A stretch of DNA of 64,000 bases, taken from positions 227,200 to 291,199 of the forward strand of contig NZ_PZJT01000003.1 of the NCBI RefSeq assembly GCF_003206135.1, read 5' to 3'. Every line of letters starts with the position of its first letter. The stretch's first letter is position 1. Shown piece by piece: positions 36,634 through 45,958 of the stretch. The notes beneath the pieces were generated by a model. The model saw nothing but the letters and a program-made list of their open reading frames with translations, was not told the DNA's origin and searched no databases. This stretch comes from Salinicola salarius (GTDB taxonomy: Bacteria; Pseudomonadota; Gammaproteobacteria; Pseudomonadales; Halomonadaceae). Made by a program: the position numbers and the translations under genes.

Positions 36634-37890
36634 ATGAAACGCGCCATTTTGCTGGTTCTCGATTCCTTCGGCATCGGCAACGCGCCGGACGCCGCCGACT
36701 ATGGCGATGCCAGCTCGAGCGATGCCGGCTCGGACACGCTCGGCCATATCGCCCGCTATCGCGCCGATGCCGGCCGCCCGCTCCAACTACCCAACCTGGC
36801 TCGTCTCGGGCTCTATCACGCCCACCACCTGAGCACCGGCGACTGGGCGACAGGCGTCGACGTTCCCGAGGTCGTCGAAGGGGCTTACGCCTGCGCCAGC
36901 GAGATCTCCTCCGGCAAGGACACGCCCTCCGGCCACTGGGAGATCGCCGGCGTCCCGGCGCTGTTCGAATGGGGCTACTTCCACGAACGCGAGAACAGCT
37001 TTCCATCCGACCTGCTGGAAGCATTGATTGAGCGCGCCGACCTGCCCGGCGTGCTCGGCAACTGCCAGGCGTCAGGCATGCCGATCCTCGAAGCGCTGGG
37101 CGAGGCGCATATCAAGAGCGGCAAGCCGATCGTCTACACCTCGGCGGACTCGGTCTTCCAGATCGCCGCCCACGAGACCCATTTCGGCCTCGACCGCCTC
37201 TATCGGCTCTGCGAGATCGCCCGCGAACTGCTGATGCCCTACAACATCGGCCGTGTCATCGCCCGCCCCTTCGTTGGCGAGACCCCCGAGACCTTCGAAC
37301 GTACCGGCAACCGCCGCGACTATGCCATCGAGCCGCCGACGCCCACCGTGTTGCAGAAGCTGCATGACGACGGCGGCAAGGTGCTCGGCGTGGGCAAGAT
37401 CGGCGACATCTACGCCCACTGTGGCATCTCGAAAGTGATCAAGGCCCACGGTCACGATGCCCTGTTCGACGCCACGCTATCTGCCATCGACGAGGCCGCC
37501 GAGCGTTCAGTGGCGAATAAACAGACACTGGTAATGACCAACTTCGTCGACTTCGACACCCTCTACGGTCACCGCCGCGACCCGGAAGGCTACGCCAGTG
37601 CGCTGGAAGCGTTCGACCGCCGCCTGCCGGAGATCATCGCGAAGCTGGAACCCGGCGACCTGTTGATCCTGACCGCCGACCACGGCAACGACCCGACCTG
37701 GAGCGGCACCGATCACACCCGCGAGCAGGTGCCCGTTCTGATCGCCGGCGACGTGCTGGCGCCCGGCAGCTACGGCCGCCGCGAGACCTATGCCGACATT
37801 GGCCAGACGCTGGCCGAGTATCTCGGCCTGTCGCCGATGGAATACGGACGGTCCCTGCTGAAAGACACCCCCGACAACGGAGACCCGTGA
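36634..37890 (+). CDS. deoB: Phosphopentomutase
   Basis: A 418-residue alkaline phosphatase-fold mutase that converts (deoxy)ribose 1-phosphate to the 5-phosphate. It starts with [20 protein letters not shown], including the first metal Asp; the catalytic Thr is in [10 protein letters not shown] near residue 93, and [16 protein letters not shown] near 350 carries the remaining metal ligands. ATG 36634 has GGGAG nearby and fits homologs; an in-frame ATG at 36583 overlaps the deoA stop (ATGA) and could start a slightly longer form. Confidence 0.95.
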   Translation: MKRAILLVLDSFGIGNAPDAADYGDASSSDAGSDTLGHIARYRADAGRPLQLPNLARLGLYHAHHLSTGDWATGVDVPEVVEGAYACASEISSGKDTPSGHWEIAGVPALFEWGYFHERENSFPSDLLEALIERADLPGVLGNCQASGMPILEALGEAHIKSGKPIVYTSADSVFQIAAHETHFGLDRLYRLCEIARELLMPYNIGRVIARPFVGETPETFERTGNRRDYAIEPPTPTVLQKLHDDGGKVLGVGKIGDIYAHCGISKVIKAHGHDALFDATLSAIDEAAERSVANKQTLVMTNFVDFDTLYGHRRDPEGYASALEAFDRRLPEIIAKLEPGDLLILTADHGNDPTWSGTDHTREQVPVLIAGDVLAPGSYGRRETYADIGQTLAEYLGLSPMEYGRSLLKDTPDNGDP

Positions 37891-37891
37891 G

Positions 37892-38620
37892 ATGCCCACT
37901 CCCCATATCGAAGCCCAGCCGGGCGACTTCGCCGATACCGTACTGATGCCCGGCGATCCGCTGCGTGCCCAGTTCATCGCCGAGACGTTTCTCGAAGACG
38001 CCCGGTGCGTCAATCGCGTGCGCAACATGCTCGGCTTCACCGGCACCTACCGGGGGCGCAAGATCTCGGTGATGGGCAGCGGCATGGGGATTCCGTCGCT
38101 GTCGATCTACGCCAAGGAGCTGATCACCGAGTACGGCGTCGAGCGGCTGGTGCGGGTCGGTTCCTGCGGCGCGGTACGCGACGACGTCGCGGTCAACGAC
38201 ATCGTCATCGGCATGGGAGCGTGCACCGATTCCGGCGTCAACCGGGCGCGATTCAACGGCCACGACTTCGCCGCCATCGCCGATTTCGACCTGACCCGTC
38301 ATGCCGTCGAGGCGGCGCGTGAACGCGGTACGAAGGTCAAGGTCGGCAATCTTTTCTCCGCCGATCTGTTCTACACCCCGGACATCGAATTCTTCCAGAG
38401 CATGAAGCGCCACGGCATTCTCGGCGTCGAGATGGAAGCCGCCGGCCTGTACGGCGTTGCCGCCGAATTCGGTGCCCGCGCGCTGACGGTCTGCACCGTT
38501 TCCGACCATATTCTCAAGGGGGAAGCGCTCGACTCCCAGGCCCGGCAGACCGGCTTTTCCGAGATGATGGCGATCACACTGGAAGGTCTGTTGCGCGACG
38601 ACGAGGAAGCGAAACGATGA
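37892..38620 (+). CDS. deoD: Purine nucleoside phosphorylase, DeoD type
   Basis: A 242-residue hexameric-type phosphorylase that splits purine (deoxy)nucleosides. It has the start [36 protein letters not shown] near residue 64, RVGSCGAV near 87 and [16 protein letters not shown] near 180. It begins 1 bp after the deoB stop and its stop overlaps the cdd start by 4 bp, so the genes are tightly coupled. Confidence 0.96.
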   Translation: MPTPHIEAQPGDFADTVLMPGDPLRAQFIAETFLEDARCVNRVRNMLGFTGTYRGRKISVMGSGMGIPSLSIYAKELITEYGVERLVRVGSCGAVRDDVAVNDIVIGMGACTDSGVNRARFNGHDFAAIADFDLTRHAVEAARERGTKVKVGNLFSADLFYTPDIEFFQSMKRHGILGVEMEAAGLYGVAAEFGARALTVCTVSDHILKGEALDSQARQTGFSEMMAITLEGLLRDDEEAKR

Positions 38621-39063
38621 GCAAGACGACGAACGATATCCGGGTTCCCGACGAGATCCGCCAGACGGCACTGAACGTCCGCGATCACGCCTACGTGCCC
38701 TACTCCGACCATCCCGTCGGCGCCGTGCTGATCAGCGAGAGCGGCAAGACCTACGCCGGCTGCAACGTCGAAAGCGCCAACTACAAGGGACTCTGCGCCG
38801 AGGCCAGCGCCATCGCCGGCCTGGTCTCCAGCGGGGAACGACAGATCCGCACGATCTACGTCATCGGCCCCGGCGAACATCTCTGTACGCCCTGCGGCGA
38901 CTGCCGCCAGCGAATCCGCGAATTCGCCACGCCGGAAACCGAAATCATCGTGCTCGACGGCGAAGGCGCTCCGCTCAAGCACTACACCATGGACGAACTG
39001 CTGCCCGACTCCTTCGGCCCGGAGAACCTGAACAGGACCTCGGGCATGGCGACAACGCGTTGA
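38617..39063 (+). CDS. cdd: Cytidine deaminase
   Basis: A 148-residue homotetrameric-type cytidine deaminase that turns (deoxy)cytidine into (deoxy)uridine. The zinc motifs are complete: CAEASAIAG near residue 65 (Cys and catalytic Glu) and PCGDCRQ near 99. The active-site segment [11 protein letters not shown] is near 50. It overlaps deoD by ATGA (38617-38620). It closes the deoxynucleoside operon, feeding pyrimidines to DeoA or uridine routes. A slight C-terminal extension of about 15 residues is present. Confidence 0.93.
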   Translation: MSKTTNDIRVPDEIRQTALNVRDHAYVPYSDHPVGAVLISESGKTYAGCNVESANYKGLCAEASAIAGLVSSGERQIRTIYVIGPGEHLCTPCGDCRQRIREFATPETEIIVLDGEGAPLKHYTMDELLPDSFGPENLNRTSGMATTR

Positions 39064-39229
39064 CGCCCGCTAGCCCGGGAAGCAGCAGCAGCAGGCAGAA
39101 GAAGCGATAAGAGAAGGCGCAGAAGCAGACGCGAAGAAGGAAAAGCACAACGGTGACGACTCGTCATCGAGTTTGGGTATACTCGGGTCCAACAAATGAC
39201 AACAACCCTTTCTCCGCCTGGATTCGTCG

Positions 39230-40339
39230 ATGGCCCCCGCGCGCTTTTCCGCTTTCGAGCTCCTGCTGCTGAAAAGTCGTTATCCGCCCGATACTGCATC
39301 CCTGTTGCTGCTGACGTGGGTATACGTCAACAAGCGCGTCGTGCTTGCCGAGGACCAGCGTTATCTCGAAGCGCTGGCCAACGGCTTTCGTCACTCCCAT
39401 GATCTGGAAACGCTGCTGACGATCGCCCGGACCGATCTGACGGCCATCCAGCTGGCGGCCGAAGTCGTGCTGCGCGAACACGTCGATGAGCAGTCGCACC
39501 CCTTTCTGCGCCGTGCGATCGGCCTCGCCACCAGCGAGGGCGAACCGAGCCTGCGAAATCATCACATCCTGCGCTTTCTCGCCGATCTTTCCGGCGCGAC
39601 GCCGGGCGATTTCGCCCGTCTGTTTCGCGAGGTGACGGGGCGTCCGCTGAAGGCACCGGACGACCCCAGCCGCCTGGCTTATTGGCATCGGGAGGACAAC
39701 CCCGAAGCGGCGGCGGATCAGGAGACAAACAGAACCGACAGGGACACAAGCGAAGCCGACGGAAACAACGATGGAGAAACCGCCGAGCTCGCGCCGAAGA
39801 TTCGTTGCTGGCGAGGCTGGCGGCTACGCGCCAGCGCGGCCCGGGCGCAGCGGCGGCAGCTGCGCCAGGAACGAATCCGTCTGCGTCGCCAGGCCAAGAG
39901 CCGACATCAGGCGGAAGCGCGTCAAGCGCAGGAACGTCAACGACAAGCGCGCGAGGAAGAGACCAGGCGCCAGGAGCAGGAGCGCGAGGCCGAAAGCCGG
40001 CGCCGGGAACAGGCGGAGCGGGAGGAGGCCTACCGGCGGGAACGATGGCGCCAGCAGCAACAAGAACAGAAACAACAGGAACAGAAACAACAGGAACAGA
40101 AACAACAGCAGCAGACCGCAGGAGCGGCGCGACCCCACTACCGGATCCGCCTGGCGCTACAAGTGCTGGAACTCGACGAGAACGCGTCGCCCACCGAGAT
40201 CAAGCGAGCCTATCGTCGCCTGGCGCAGCGCCATCATCCCGATCGCTTTCATGGCCAGAGCGAGCTGCGCATCTCGCTGGCCTCGCAGCGCTTCCAGCGC
40301 ATCAAGAACGCCTACGACTATCTGATGACGACCCTTTAA
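39230..40339 (+). CDS. DjlA-like protein with C-terminal J domain and coiled-coil linker
   Basis: A 369-residue soluble protein. Residues 1-150 form a helical, TerB-like region (SAFELLLLKSRYPPDTASLL, then YLEALANGFRHSHDLETL). Residues 180-295 are a long Arg/Gln/Glu coiled coil ending in a Q-rich repeat. Residues 300-369 are a J domain with the HPD motif in LAQRHHPDRF. The order matches DjlA but lacks its N-terminal membrane segment. It would stimulate DnaK/Hsc70-type chaperones on an unknown client. The degenerate J-like gene follows. Confidence 0.75.
   Translation: MAPARFSAFELLLLKSRYPPDTASLLLLTWVYVNKRVVLAEDQRYLEALANGFRHSHDLETLLTIARTDLTAIQLAAEVVLREHVDEQSHPFLRRAIGLATSEGEPSLRNHHILRFLADLSGATPGDFARLFREVTGRPLKAPDDPSRLAYWHREDNPEAAADQETNRTDRDTSEADGNNDGETAELAPKIRCWRGWRLRASAARAQRRQLRQERIRLRRQAKSRHQAEARQAQERQRQAREEETRRQEQEREAESRRREQAEREEAYRRERWRQQQQEQKQQEQKQQEQKQQQQTAGAARPHYRIRLALQVLELDENASPTEIKRAYRRLAQRHHPDRFHGQSELRISLASQRFQRIKNAYDYLMTTL
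40061..40105 (+). repeat. 15-bp repeats encoding a Gln-rich linker
   Basis: Three in-frame units of the type CAGGAACAGAAACAA lie at 40061-40075, 40076-40090 and 40091-40105. They encode repeated QEQKQ in the linker just before the J domain. The period again keeps the frame. Confidence 0.9.
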
Positions 40340-40340
40340 C

Positions 40341-40390
40341 GATGACGCTCCAACGACGACTCCCTGACGACGCTCCAACGACGATTCCCT
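40341..40390. repeat. Two 25-bp direct repeats between the J-protein genes
   Basis: Units at 40341-40365 and 40366-40390 differ at only a few positions (both contain GACGCTCCAACGACGA). A decayed third copy follows up to about 40411, just before the next gene at 40413. They are non-coding. Confidence 0.85.
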
Positions 40391-40412
40391 GACGAGGACG
40401 GTCCAACACGAT

Positions 40413-40820
40413 ATGCGAGATCTCTATCGCCGCCTCGGCGTCAGCAAGGACGCCCCTGCCGATACCATCATTCGCGCCGCGCAGCGCTGCAACAACCGTA
40501 CCCTGAAAGCGGATGCGCTGAGCGCGCTGGGAGAGGCGACACATCGGGAAGCCTACGACGACCTCCATGACCTGCTGGGCGATCTCGGCAGGCTGCGGGC
40601 GGGCCTGGGCATGACCCATGCGCCCCACTGGCAGGGAGACGCCGCCAACGATTTTTCCGTCTTGCCGCAACGCATCGTGGTTCGCCATGAACTGCTGGCG
40701 CGGCAGCTGGAAATGGCGCTGGGAAATCACCAGACACGCTGGCGCCGCCGGGGCTGGCTCGTTCTGGCCGTCGTGGTCGGGTTGATTGCCGCGCATGTCG
40801 CCGGACGCTGGATGAGCTAG
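40413..40820 (+). CDS. Degenerate J-domain-like protein with C-terminal membrane anchor
   Basis: A 135-residue protein whose first 50 residues align with a J domain (LYRRLGVSKDAPADTIIRAA, then REAYDDLHDLLGD) but lack the HPD tripeptide needed to stimulate Hsp70. A hydrophobic segment near residues 113-132 (GWLVLAVVVGLIAAHVAG) would anchor it in the membrane with the J-like part in the cytoplasm. DjlB/DjlC have this layout. It may compete with or tether its neighbour. Expression signal is weak, so the function is open. Confidence 0.6.
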   Translation: MRDLYRRLGVSKDAPADTIIRAAQRCNNRTLKADALSALGEATHREAYDDLHDLLGDLGRLRAGLGMTHAPHWQGDAANDFSVLPQRIVVRHELLARQLEMALGNHQTRWRRRGWLVLAVVVGLIAAHVAGRWMS

Positions 40821-40872
40821 CGACCGGCCGACGGTACCTGGCTGTGCGGGCACACGTCCTGCCCCGGGCTCT

Positions 40873-41079
40873 TCAGCGCAACGGCTCGAGCAGCGGGCTC
40901 AAGCCGTTGTGATCGATCTCCTGCATCAGCGCCAGCAGGCGCCCGATCTCGCCATAGGGAAAGCCTTCGCGGGCGAACCAGTTGAGATAGGGGCCGGGGA
41001 GATCGGCGATCAACCATCCTTCGTACTTGCCGAACGGCATCTTGCGGGTGATCAGCTTCTTGAGGTCTTCAGACTCCAT
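40873..41079 (-). CDS. DUF3820 family protein
   Basis: A 68-residue protein with the family pattern MPFGKYEGWLIADLPGPYL and WFAREGFPYGEIGRLL. ATG 41079 follows a near-perfect AGGAGG site; the reading to 41178 is upstream shadow. The family is found across Gammaproteobacteria without a firm function. It is convergent with the J-like gene. Confidence 0.85.
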   Translation of the reverse strand: MESEDLKKLITRKMPFGKYEGWLIADLPGPYLNWFAREGFPYGEIGRLLALMQEIDHNGLSPLLEPLR

Positions 41080-41286
41080 CTCGCCTCCTCTCGTGACATT
41101 GCGCGCCATTCTACACGGATGGCGCCAGCGCCGAGCCATGCGGCCAATCATGTCAGCCCAGCCATGCACTGGACGCATATCCTCATTCCCAGAAGCCGTT
41201 TGCCCAAGCAGGTACGAAGGACGTTAGGTTATACCGCCATGAGCGCTGCGCATCGGCGCCTACGATAACGATAACGGGAGACGGGA

Positions 41287-42855
41287 ATGCAAACTTCACT
41301 CCGGCCGCTGGTATTCTGGCCGACCTTTCTGATACTGCTGGCCGCGGTGATCGCCAGCTATGTCGATCTGGATGCGTTTCTGGCCACTGCCAGCGCGCTC
41401 AACGACGCCGTTCTGACCAACTTTTCATGGCTATTCAGCCTGGGCAGCCTCTACCTGCTGATCATGGCCGTCGTCGTCTATTTTTCGCCGGTCGGACGCA
41501 TTCGTATCGGCGGCCGGGATGCCACGCCTTTACTCTCCCGCCTGCGCTGGTTCTCGATCACGCTGTGTACCACCCTGGCCGTGGGCGTGCTGTTCTGGAC
41601 CACCGCCGAGCCGCTCTACCACTTCATGGCCCCGCCCGAGTCCGCCGGGCTCGAAGCCGGCTCCGGCGATGCCATTCTGTTCGCGATGTCGACCATGTTC
41701 CTGCACTGGTCGTTCACGCCCTACGCGATCTACGCCGTCCCGGCGCTGATCTTCGCGCTGGCCTTCTATAACCTGCGCCTGCGCTTCTCGATCTCGAGCA
41801 TGCTGGAGCCGATCTTCGGCCCCAAGGTAAAGCGCTTCGGCGGTCTGATCGACGCCATCTCGCTTTATGCGCTGGTGGCCGGCATGGCCTCGTCGCTGGG
41901 GACCGGCGCACTGACCCTGGCCGGCGGCGCGGGTCAATATCTCGGCGGCGAGACCAGCCCGCTGCGACTCGGCGTGATCATCGCCATCATCGTGGTGACC
42001 TTCGTGCTGTCCGCCGCCAGCGGCCTGCAGAAGGGGATCGCCCGGCTGTCGTCGCTGAACGCCATTCTGCTCGCGATTCTCGGCGTGTTCATGTTCATCG
42101 TCGGGCCGACGGTGTTCTGCCTGGCGCTGGGCGTCGAATCGTTCGGTGTCTATCTCGACAACTTCTTCACCAAAAGCCTGTTCACCGGCGCTGCTGGGAA
42201 CGATCCGTGGCCGCAGTGGTGGTCGATCTTCTACTGGGCGGTCTGGTTCGCCTGGGCGCCGGTGGCGGCGCTGTTCCTGGGCAAGATCTCGCGGGGTTAC
42301 ACCGTGCGCGAGTTCCTGCGCGTCAATCTGCTCTACCCGGCGCTGTTCGCCAGCGTGTGGATACTGATCTTCTCCGGTACCGCGCTCTACTTTCAGGCTC
42401 ACGCCGACACTGCCGGCGTCGATCTCTATGCCGTACTCAACGATCGCGGCGTCGAAAACGTGCTCTACGAGCTGTTCCGCCAGTTGCCGTTCTCCGAGGT
42501 GTGGATTCCGCTGCTGCTGTTCATCGCCTACATCTCCTACGTCACCGCGGCGGATTCGCAGACCGACGCCATCGGCAACCTCTGCACTCGCGGCCTGACG
42601 GCGGACTCCGATCTCAATGCCGGCGTGCCGATGAAGGTGATCTGGGGCGTGATCGTCGGCATGGTCTCCTGGGTGATGGTCAGCTTCGTCGGCATCGACG
42701 GTATCAAGATGCTCTCCAACCTGGGCGGGTTGCCCGCCATGCTGATCGTGCTGCTGGCTACCGGCTCGCTGTGGGTCTGGCTCAAGCATCCCGAACGGCT
42801 GGATGCCGTGCCGACACGCTCAACTTCCTCCCGCGCAGCCAAGGATGACGCATGA
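41287..42855 (+). CDS. BCCT family transporter
   Basis: A 522-residue inner-membrane carrier with about twelve helices, of the betaine/choline/carnitine family. The characteristic segment ASGLQKGIARLSSLN near residue 240 and the tryptophan-rich region WWSIFYWAVWFAWAPVAAL near 310 that lines the substrate site are present. Substrates are trimethylammonium or related osmolytes. Its N-terminus is short and it overlaps the hydrolase gene by ATGA, so the imported compound may be the hydrolase substrate. GGGAGACGGGA precedes the start. Confidence 0.9.
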   Translation: MQTSLRPLVFWPTFLILLAAVIASYVDLDAFLATASALNDAVLTNFSWLFSLGSLYLLIMAVVVYFSPVGRIRIGGRDATPLLSRLRWFSITLCTTLAVGVLFWTTAEPLYHFMAPPESAGLEAGSGDAILFAMSTMFLHWSFTPYAIYAVPALIFALAFYNLRLRFSISSMLEPIFGPKVKRFGGLIDAISLYALVAGMASSLGTGALTLAGGAGQYLGGETSPLRLGVIIAIIVVTFVLSAASGLQKGIARLSSLNAILLAILGVFMFIVGPTVFCLALGVESFGVYLDNFFTKSLFTGAAGNDPWPQWWSIFYWAVWFAWAPVAALFLGKISRGYTVREFLRVNLLYPALFASVWILIFSGTALYFQAHADTAGVDLYAVLNDRGVENVLYELFRQLPFSEVWIPLLLFIAYISYVTAADSQTDAIGNLCTRGLTADSDLNAGVPMKVIWGVIVGMVSWVMVSFVGIDGIKMLSNLGGLPAMLIVLLATGSLWVWLKHPERLDAVPTRSTSSRAAKDDA

Positions 42856-44888
42856 AGATCAAACAGGACTTTCCGCACCGCGTGCGTGAAATCGAGAACC
42901 AATGGATCGTGCTGACCGACGGCACCCGCCTGGCCGCCAGAATCTGGTTACCCGAGAATGCCGAAGCGACTCCGGTGCCGGCGATCCTCGAATACCTGCC
43001 CTACCGCAAGCGGGATGGCACGGCGGTGCGCGACGAGCTGACCCATCCCTATTTTGCCGGTCACGGCTACGCCTGCGTGCGTGTCGACATGCGCGGCAAC
43101 GGTGAATCCGACGGGCTGATGCTCGACGAGTACGCCCCGCAGGAGCAGGTCGACGCGCTGGAAGTGATCGACTGGATCGCCAGCCAGCCCTGGTGCAACG
43201 GCAAGCTGGGCATGATGGGCATCTCCTGGGGCGGCTTCAACGGCCTGCAGGTGGCGGCGCTGCGCCCCGAACCGCTCAAGGCGATCATCACGCTGTGCTC
43301 CACCGACGACCGCTACGCCGACGACATCCACTACAAGGGCGGCAACATGCTGCTGGAGAATCTCGGCTGGGCGGCGACCATGCTGAGCTTTTCCGCCGCC
43401 GTGCCCGACCCGGCGCTGGTGGGCGAACGCTGGCGCGAGATGTGGAAGCACCGGCTCGACCACATGCCGCTGCTGATGGATCCCTGGCTCACGCATCAGC
43501 ACCGGGACGACTACTGGAAGCATGGCTCGATCTGCGAGAGCTACGAAGATATCGAGGCAGCGGTCTACATGATCAGCGGCTGGGGGGATTCGTACATCAA
43601 TACGATCCCGCGGATGATGGAGAATCTCTCCTGCCCGAAAAAGGCGCTGCTGGGGCCGTGGATGCACAAGTACCCGCACTTCGCGATTCCCGATCCCGCC
43701 ATCGGCTTCCTGCAGGAGGCGCTGCGCTGGTGGGACTACTGGCTCAAGGACATCGACACCGGAATCATGGACGAGCCCGAGTGCACCTTCTACCTGCAGG
43801 ATGGCGTGCCGCCGGCGCCCAGGTATCTGGAGCGCCCCGGCCGGTGGGTTCACACCCGTGGCTGGCCCGCGCCGGCGGATGAGGTCGAAGAGTGGTCGCT
43901 TGCGCTGGGCGACACCGGTCTGACGCCGAACGGCCGATTGAGCCAGGACCGCGCGATCGCCTCCCCGCTCACCGCCGGCTCGCTGCAGGGAGAATACATT
44001 CCACTGTGGTTCGGCGCGGACTTCCCGCCCGATCAGCGCCGCGACGACGGCCTGGCGCTGACCTTCGACTCCGAGCCCTATCTCTACGGTCTCGATATCC
44101 TCGGCCAGCCCACACTCACCGCCACGCTGACGAGTGCCGAGGATTGCGGCCAGTTGCACGTGCGCCTGTGCGACGTGGCGCCGAGCGGCGAGAGCGCGCT
44201 GATCAGCTACGCCACGCTCAACCTCAACTTGCGAGACGATCCGGGCACGATCGCCCCGCCGGTACCGGGCGAGCCAATACAGATACGCATGGCGCTGGAC
44301 CTGATCGGCTACCGCCTGCCCGAGGGGCATCGCCTGCGCGTGGCGCTCTCCAGTGCCAGCTTTCCGCTGGTGTGGTCGCCGAAGAAACGCGCCGACCTCA
44401 TCCTCAAGGCCGGCACGCCGACGCTGTCGCTGCCGATCTGCAAGGCGGAATACGTACCCATGCCGTTCGAGCCGCCGGAGAGCGCCACGCCCTGCCGGGT
44501 CGACACCCTGCGTGCCGGTCAGCCCAAGCGCACCATCAGCGAGGATGTCGGCAGCGGCGAGGTCACGGTGACCGTCGAGGACGACATGGGCGATATCCGC
44601 TTCGCCGATCACGGCCTGCGCGTCGAGCAGAAGGCGAAGGAAATCTATACCAGCCACCCGACCGACGCCACGCGGACCCGTGCTGATATCGAGTGGGTCT
44701 ACCGCGCCAGCCGCGACGAAGGCCATGGCGATAAAGAAGCGCAGTTCGCGGTAGAAGTCACCAGTCGCTACCACCTGCACTGCGACGAACAGACGTTCTA
44801 TCTCAGCGCCGAGCAGATCGCCCACGAGGGCGAGACGCTGGTCAGCGAGAAGTCCTGGACGCGGGAGATTCCGCGGACGGCGATCTGA
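42852..44888 (+). CDS. CocE/NonD family hydrolase
   Basis: A 678-residue alpha/beta hydrolase of the X-Pro dipeptidyl-peptidase/cocaine esterase group. The nucleophile Ser is S125 in GISWGGFNG, and the acid and His lie in the later YMISGWGDSYI and GPWMHKYPHF segments. The C-terminal 250 residues form the family's jelly-roll domain. It lacks a signal peptide and so acts in the cytoplasm. Overlap with the BCCT gene (ATGA) points to hydrolysis of an ester or amide of an imported quaternary amine. Activity is inferred. Confidence 0.85.
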   Translation: MKIKQDFPHRVREIENQWIVLTDGTRLAARIWLPENAEATPVPAILEYLPYRKRDGTAVRDELTHPYFAGHGYACVRVDMRGNGESDGLMLDEYAPQEQVDALEVIDWIASQPWCNGKLGMMGISWGGFNGLQVAALRPEPLKAIITLCSTDDRYADDIHYKGGNMLLENLGWAATMLSFSAAVPDPALVGERWREMWKHRLDHMPLLMDPWLTHQHRDDYWKHGSICESYEDIEAAVYMISGWGDSYINTIPRMMENLSCPKKALLGPWMHKYPHFAIPDPAIGFLQEALRWWDYWLKDIDTGIMDEPECTFYLQDGVPPAPRYLERPGRWVHTRGWPAPADEVEEWSLALGDTGLTPNGRLSQDRAIASPLTAGSLQGEYIPLWFGADFPPDQRRDDGLALTFDSEPYLYGLDILGQPTLTATLTSAEDCGQLHVRLCDVAPSGESALISYATLNLNLRDDPGTIAPPVPGEPIQIRMALDLIGYRLPEGHRLRVALSSASFPLVWSPKKRADLILKAGTPTLSLPICKAEYVPMPFEPPESATPCRVDTLRAGQPKRTISEDVGSGEVTVTVEDDMGDIRFADHGLRVEQKAKEIYTSHPTDATRTRADIEWVYRASRDEGHGDKEAQFAVEVTSRYHLHCDEQTFYLSAEQIAHEGETLVSEKSWTREIPRTAI

Positions 44889-44953
44889 CGGTGAAAGGCC
44901 CCGCGGAGGCCGGTATCGGAGCCTCCCGTGTTATGCTCCGGAGCCGTGATCCC

Positions 44954-45877
44954 ATGGCTCCGGATGCCTGCATGCCCTCGCGTGATCCCCTCCCGCCACT
45001 CTCCTGCCTTCGCGCTTTCGAAGCGGCCGCGCGCCATGGCAGCTTCACTCAGGCCGGCAGCGAACTGCACCTGACCCAGAGCGCCGTCAGCCGGCAGATC
45101 AAGCGCCTGGAGAGCGACCTCGGCAGACCGCTCTTCGAGCGCCACTACGATGGGCTGCGTTTGACCCCGGCGGGTGAACACTACTTTCGCGTCGTTCAGC
45201 GGCTGCTGCGTGATCTGCGTGACGAAACGGCCCGCCTGCGCCGGCGTGGCGACGATCGCCAGCTGACCCTGGCGTCCAGCCCGACCATCGCCTCGATCTG
45301 GCTGGCGCGTCAGTTGCCCGACTTCCAGCGCGCCCATCCCGATATCGAAATTCGCATCCTGACCGTCGAGGACCCGCACCGGCTGGATCTGGCGGAGTTC
45401 GACCTCGGTATCTACTACCACGTGCACAACGAGGTGGACCCGCCCGGGGTTTACGCCGATGCCATCTTCGAGCAGGAGAGCGTCGCCGCCGTCTGCAGCC
45501 CGGTCTATCTGGAACGCCATGGACAGATCCTGGACCCGGCGGCGCTGCTCACCCGGCACACGCTGATGGTGGTCGAGGATCACTATCACGACTGGCTGAC
45601 CTGGGAGCTCTGGTTCCGGGAACTCGGCCTGGCGTGGCAGCCGCCCGTTCACACGCTGCGGGCCAACAGCTTCCAGTTGTTGATGAACGCGACACTGGCG
45701 GGCCAAGGCATCACGCTGGGCTGGATGCGGCTGCTGGCGGCCGAGCTGGATCAGGGAACCCTGGTCCAGGCACTGCCGCAAACCTTGCCCAGCCGCGGCC
45801 GCCTCTCTCTCTTCACGCCCGAACACCGGCACCTGACCGAACCGATGCGCGCCTTCCGGGAGTGGGTGCTGCGCTAG
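44954..45877 (+). CDS. LysR-family regulator, GcvA-like
   Basis: A 307-residue LysR protein. The HTH is PPLSCLRAFEAAARHGSFTQ then LHLTQSAVSRQIKRLE, as in the GcvA subgroup, and the effector domain ends with GITLGWMRLLAAELDQGTL. ATG 44954 is preceded by GGAG at 10 nt, and ATG 44972 is a close alternative. It lies 65 bp after the BCCT/hydrolase pair on the same strand and is the obvious candidate regulator. Confidence 0.88.
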   Translation: MAPDACMPSRDPLPPLSCLRAFEAAARHGSFTQAGSELHLTQSAVSRQIKRLESDLGRPLFERHYDGLRLTPAGEHYFRVVQRLLRDLRDETARLRRRGDDRQLTLASSPTIASIWLARQLPDFQRAHPDIEIRILTVEDPHRLDLAEFDLGIYYHVHNEVDPPGVYADAIFEQESVAAVCSPVYLERHGQILDPAALLTRHTLMVVEDHYHDWLTWELWFRELGLAWQPPVHTLRANSFQLLMNATLAGQGITLGWMRLLAAELDQGTLVQALPQTLPSRGRLSLFTPEHRHLTEPMRAFREWVLR

Positions 45878-45958
45878 CCCGCCGTACGGCCAATCGCTAT
45901 GAACGGCTGCCGGACTGTCTGTCTTGAACTATCTGCCTCGGGCTGTCTGGCCCACCGG

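Noticed and set aside
42948-44825. A 625-codon open frame antisense to the CocE/NonD gene
   Set aside because: The sense frame has full alpha/beta hydrolase motifs; the antisense product has the repetitive Gly/Arg/His make-up of a GC-rich shadow.
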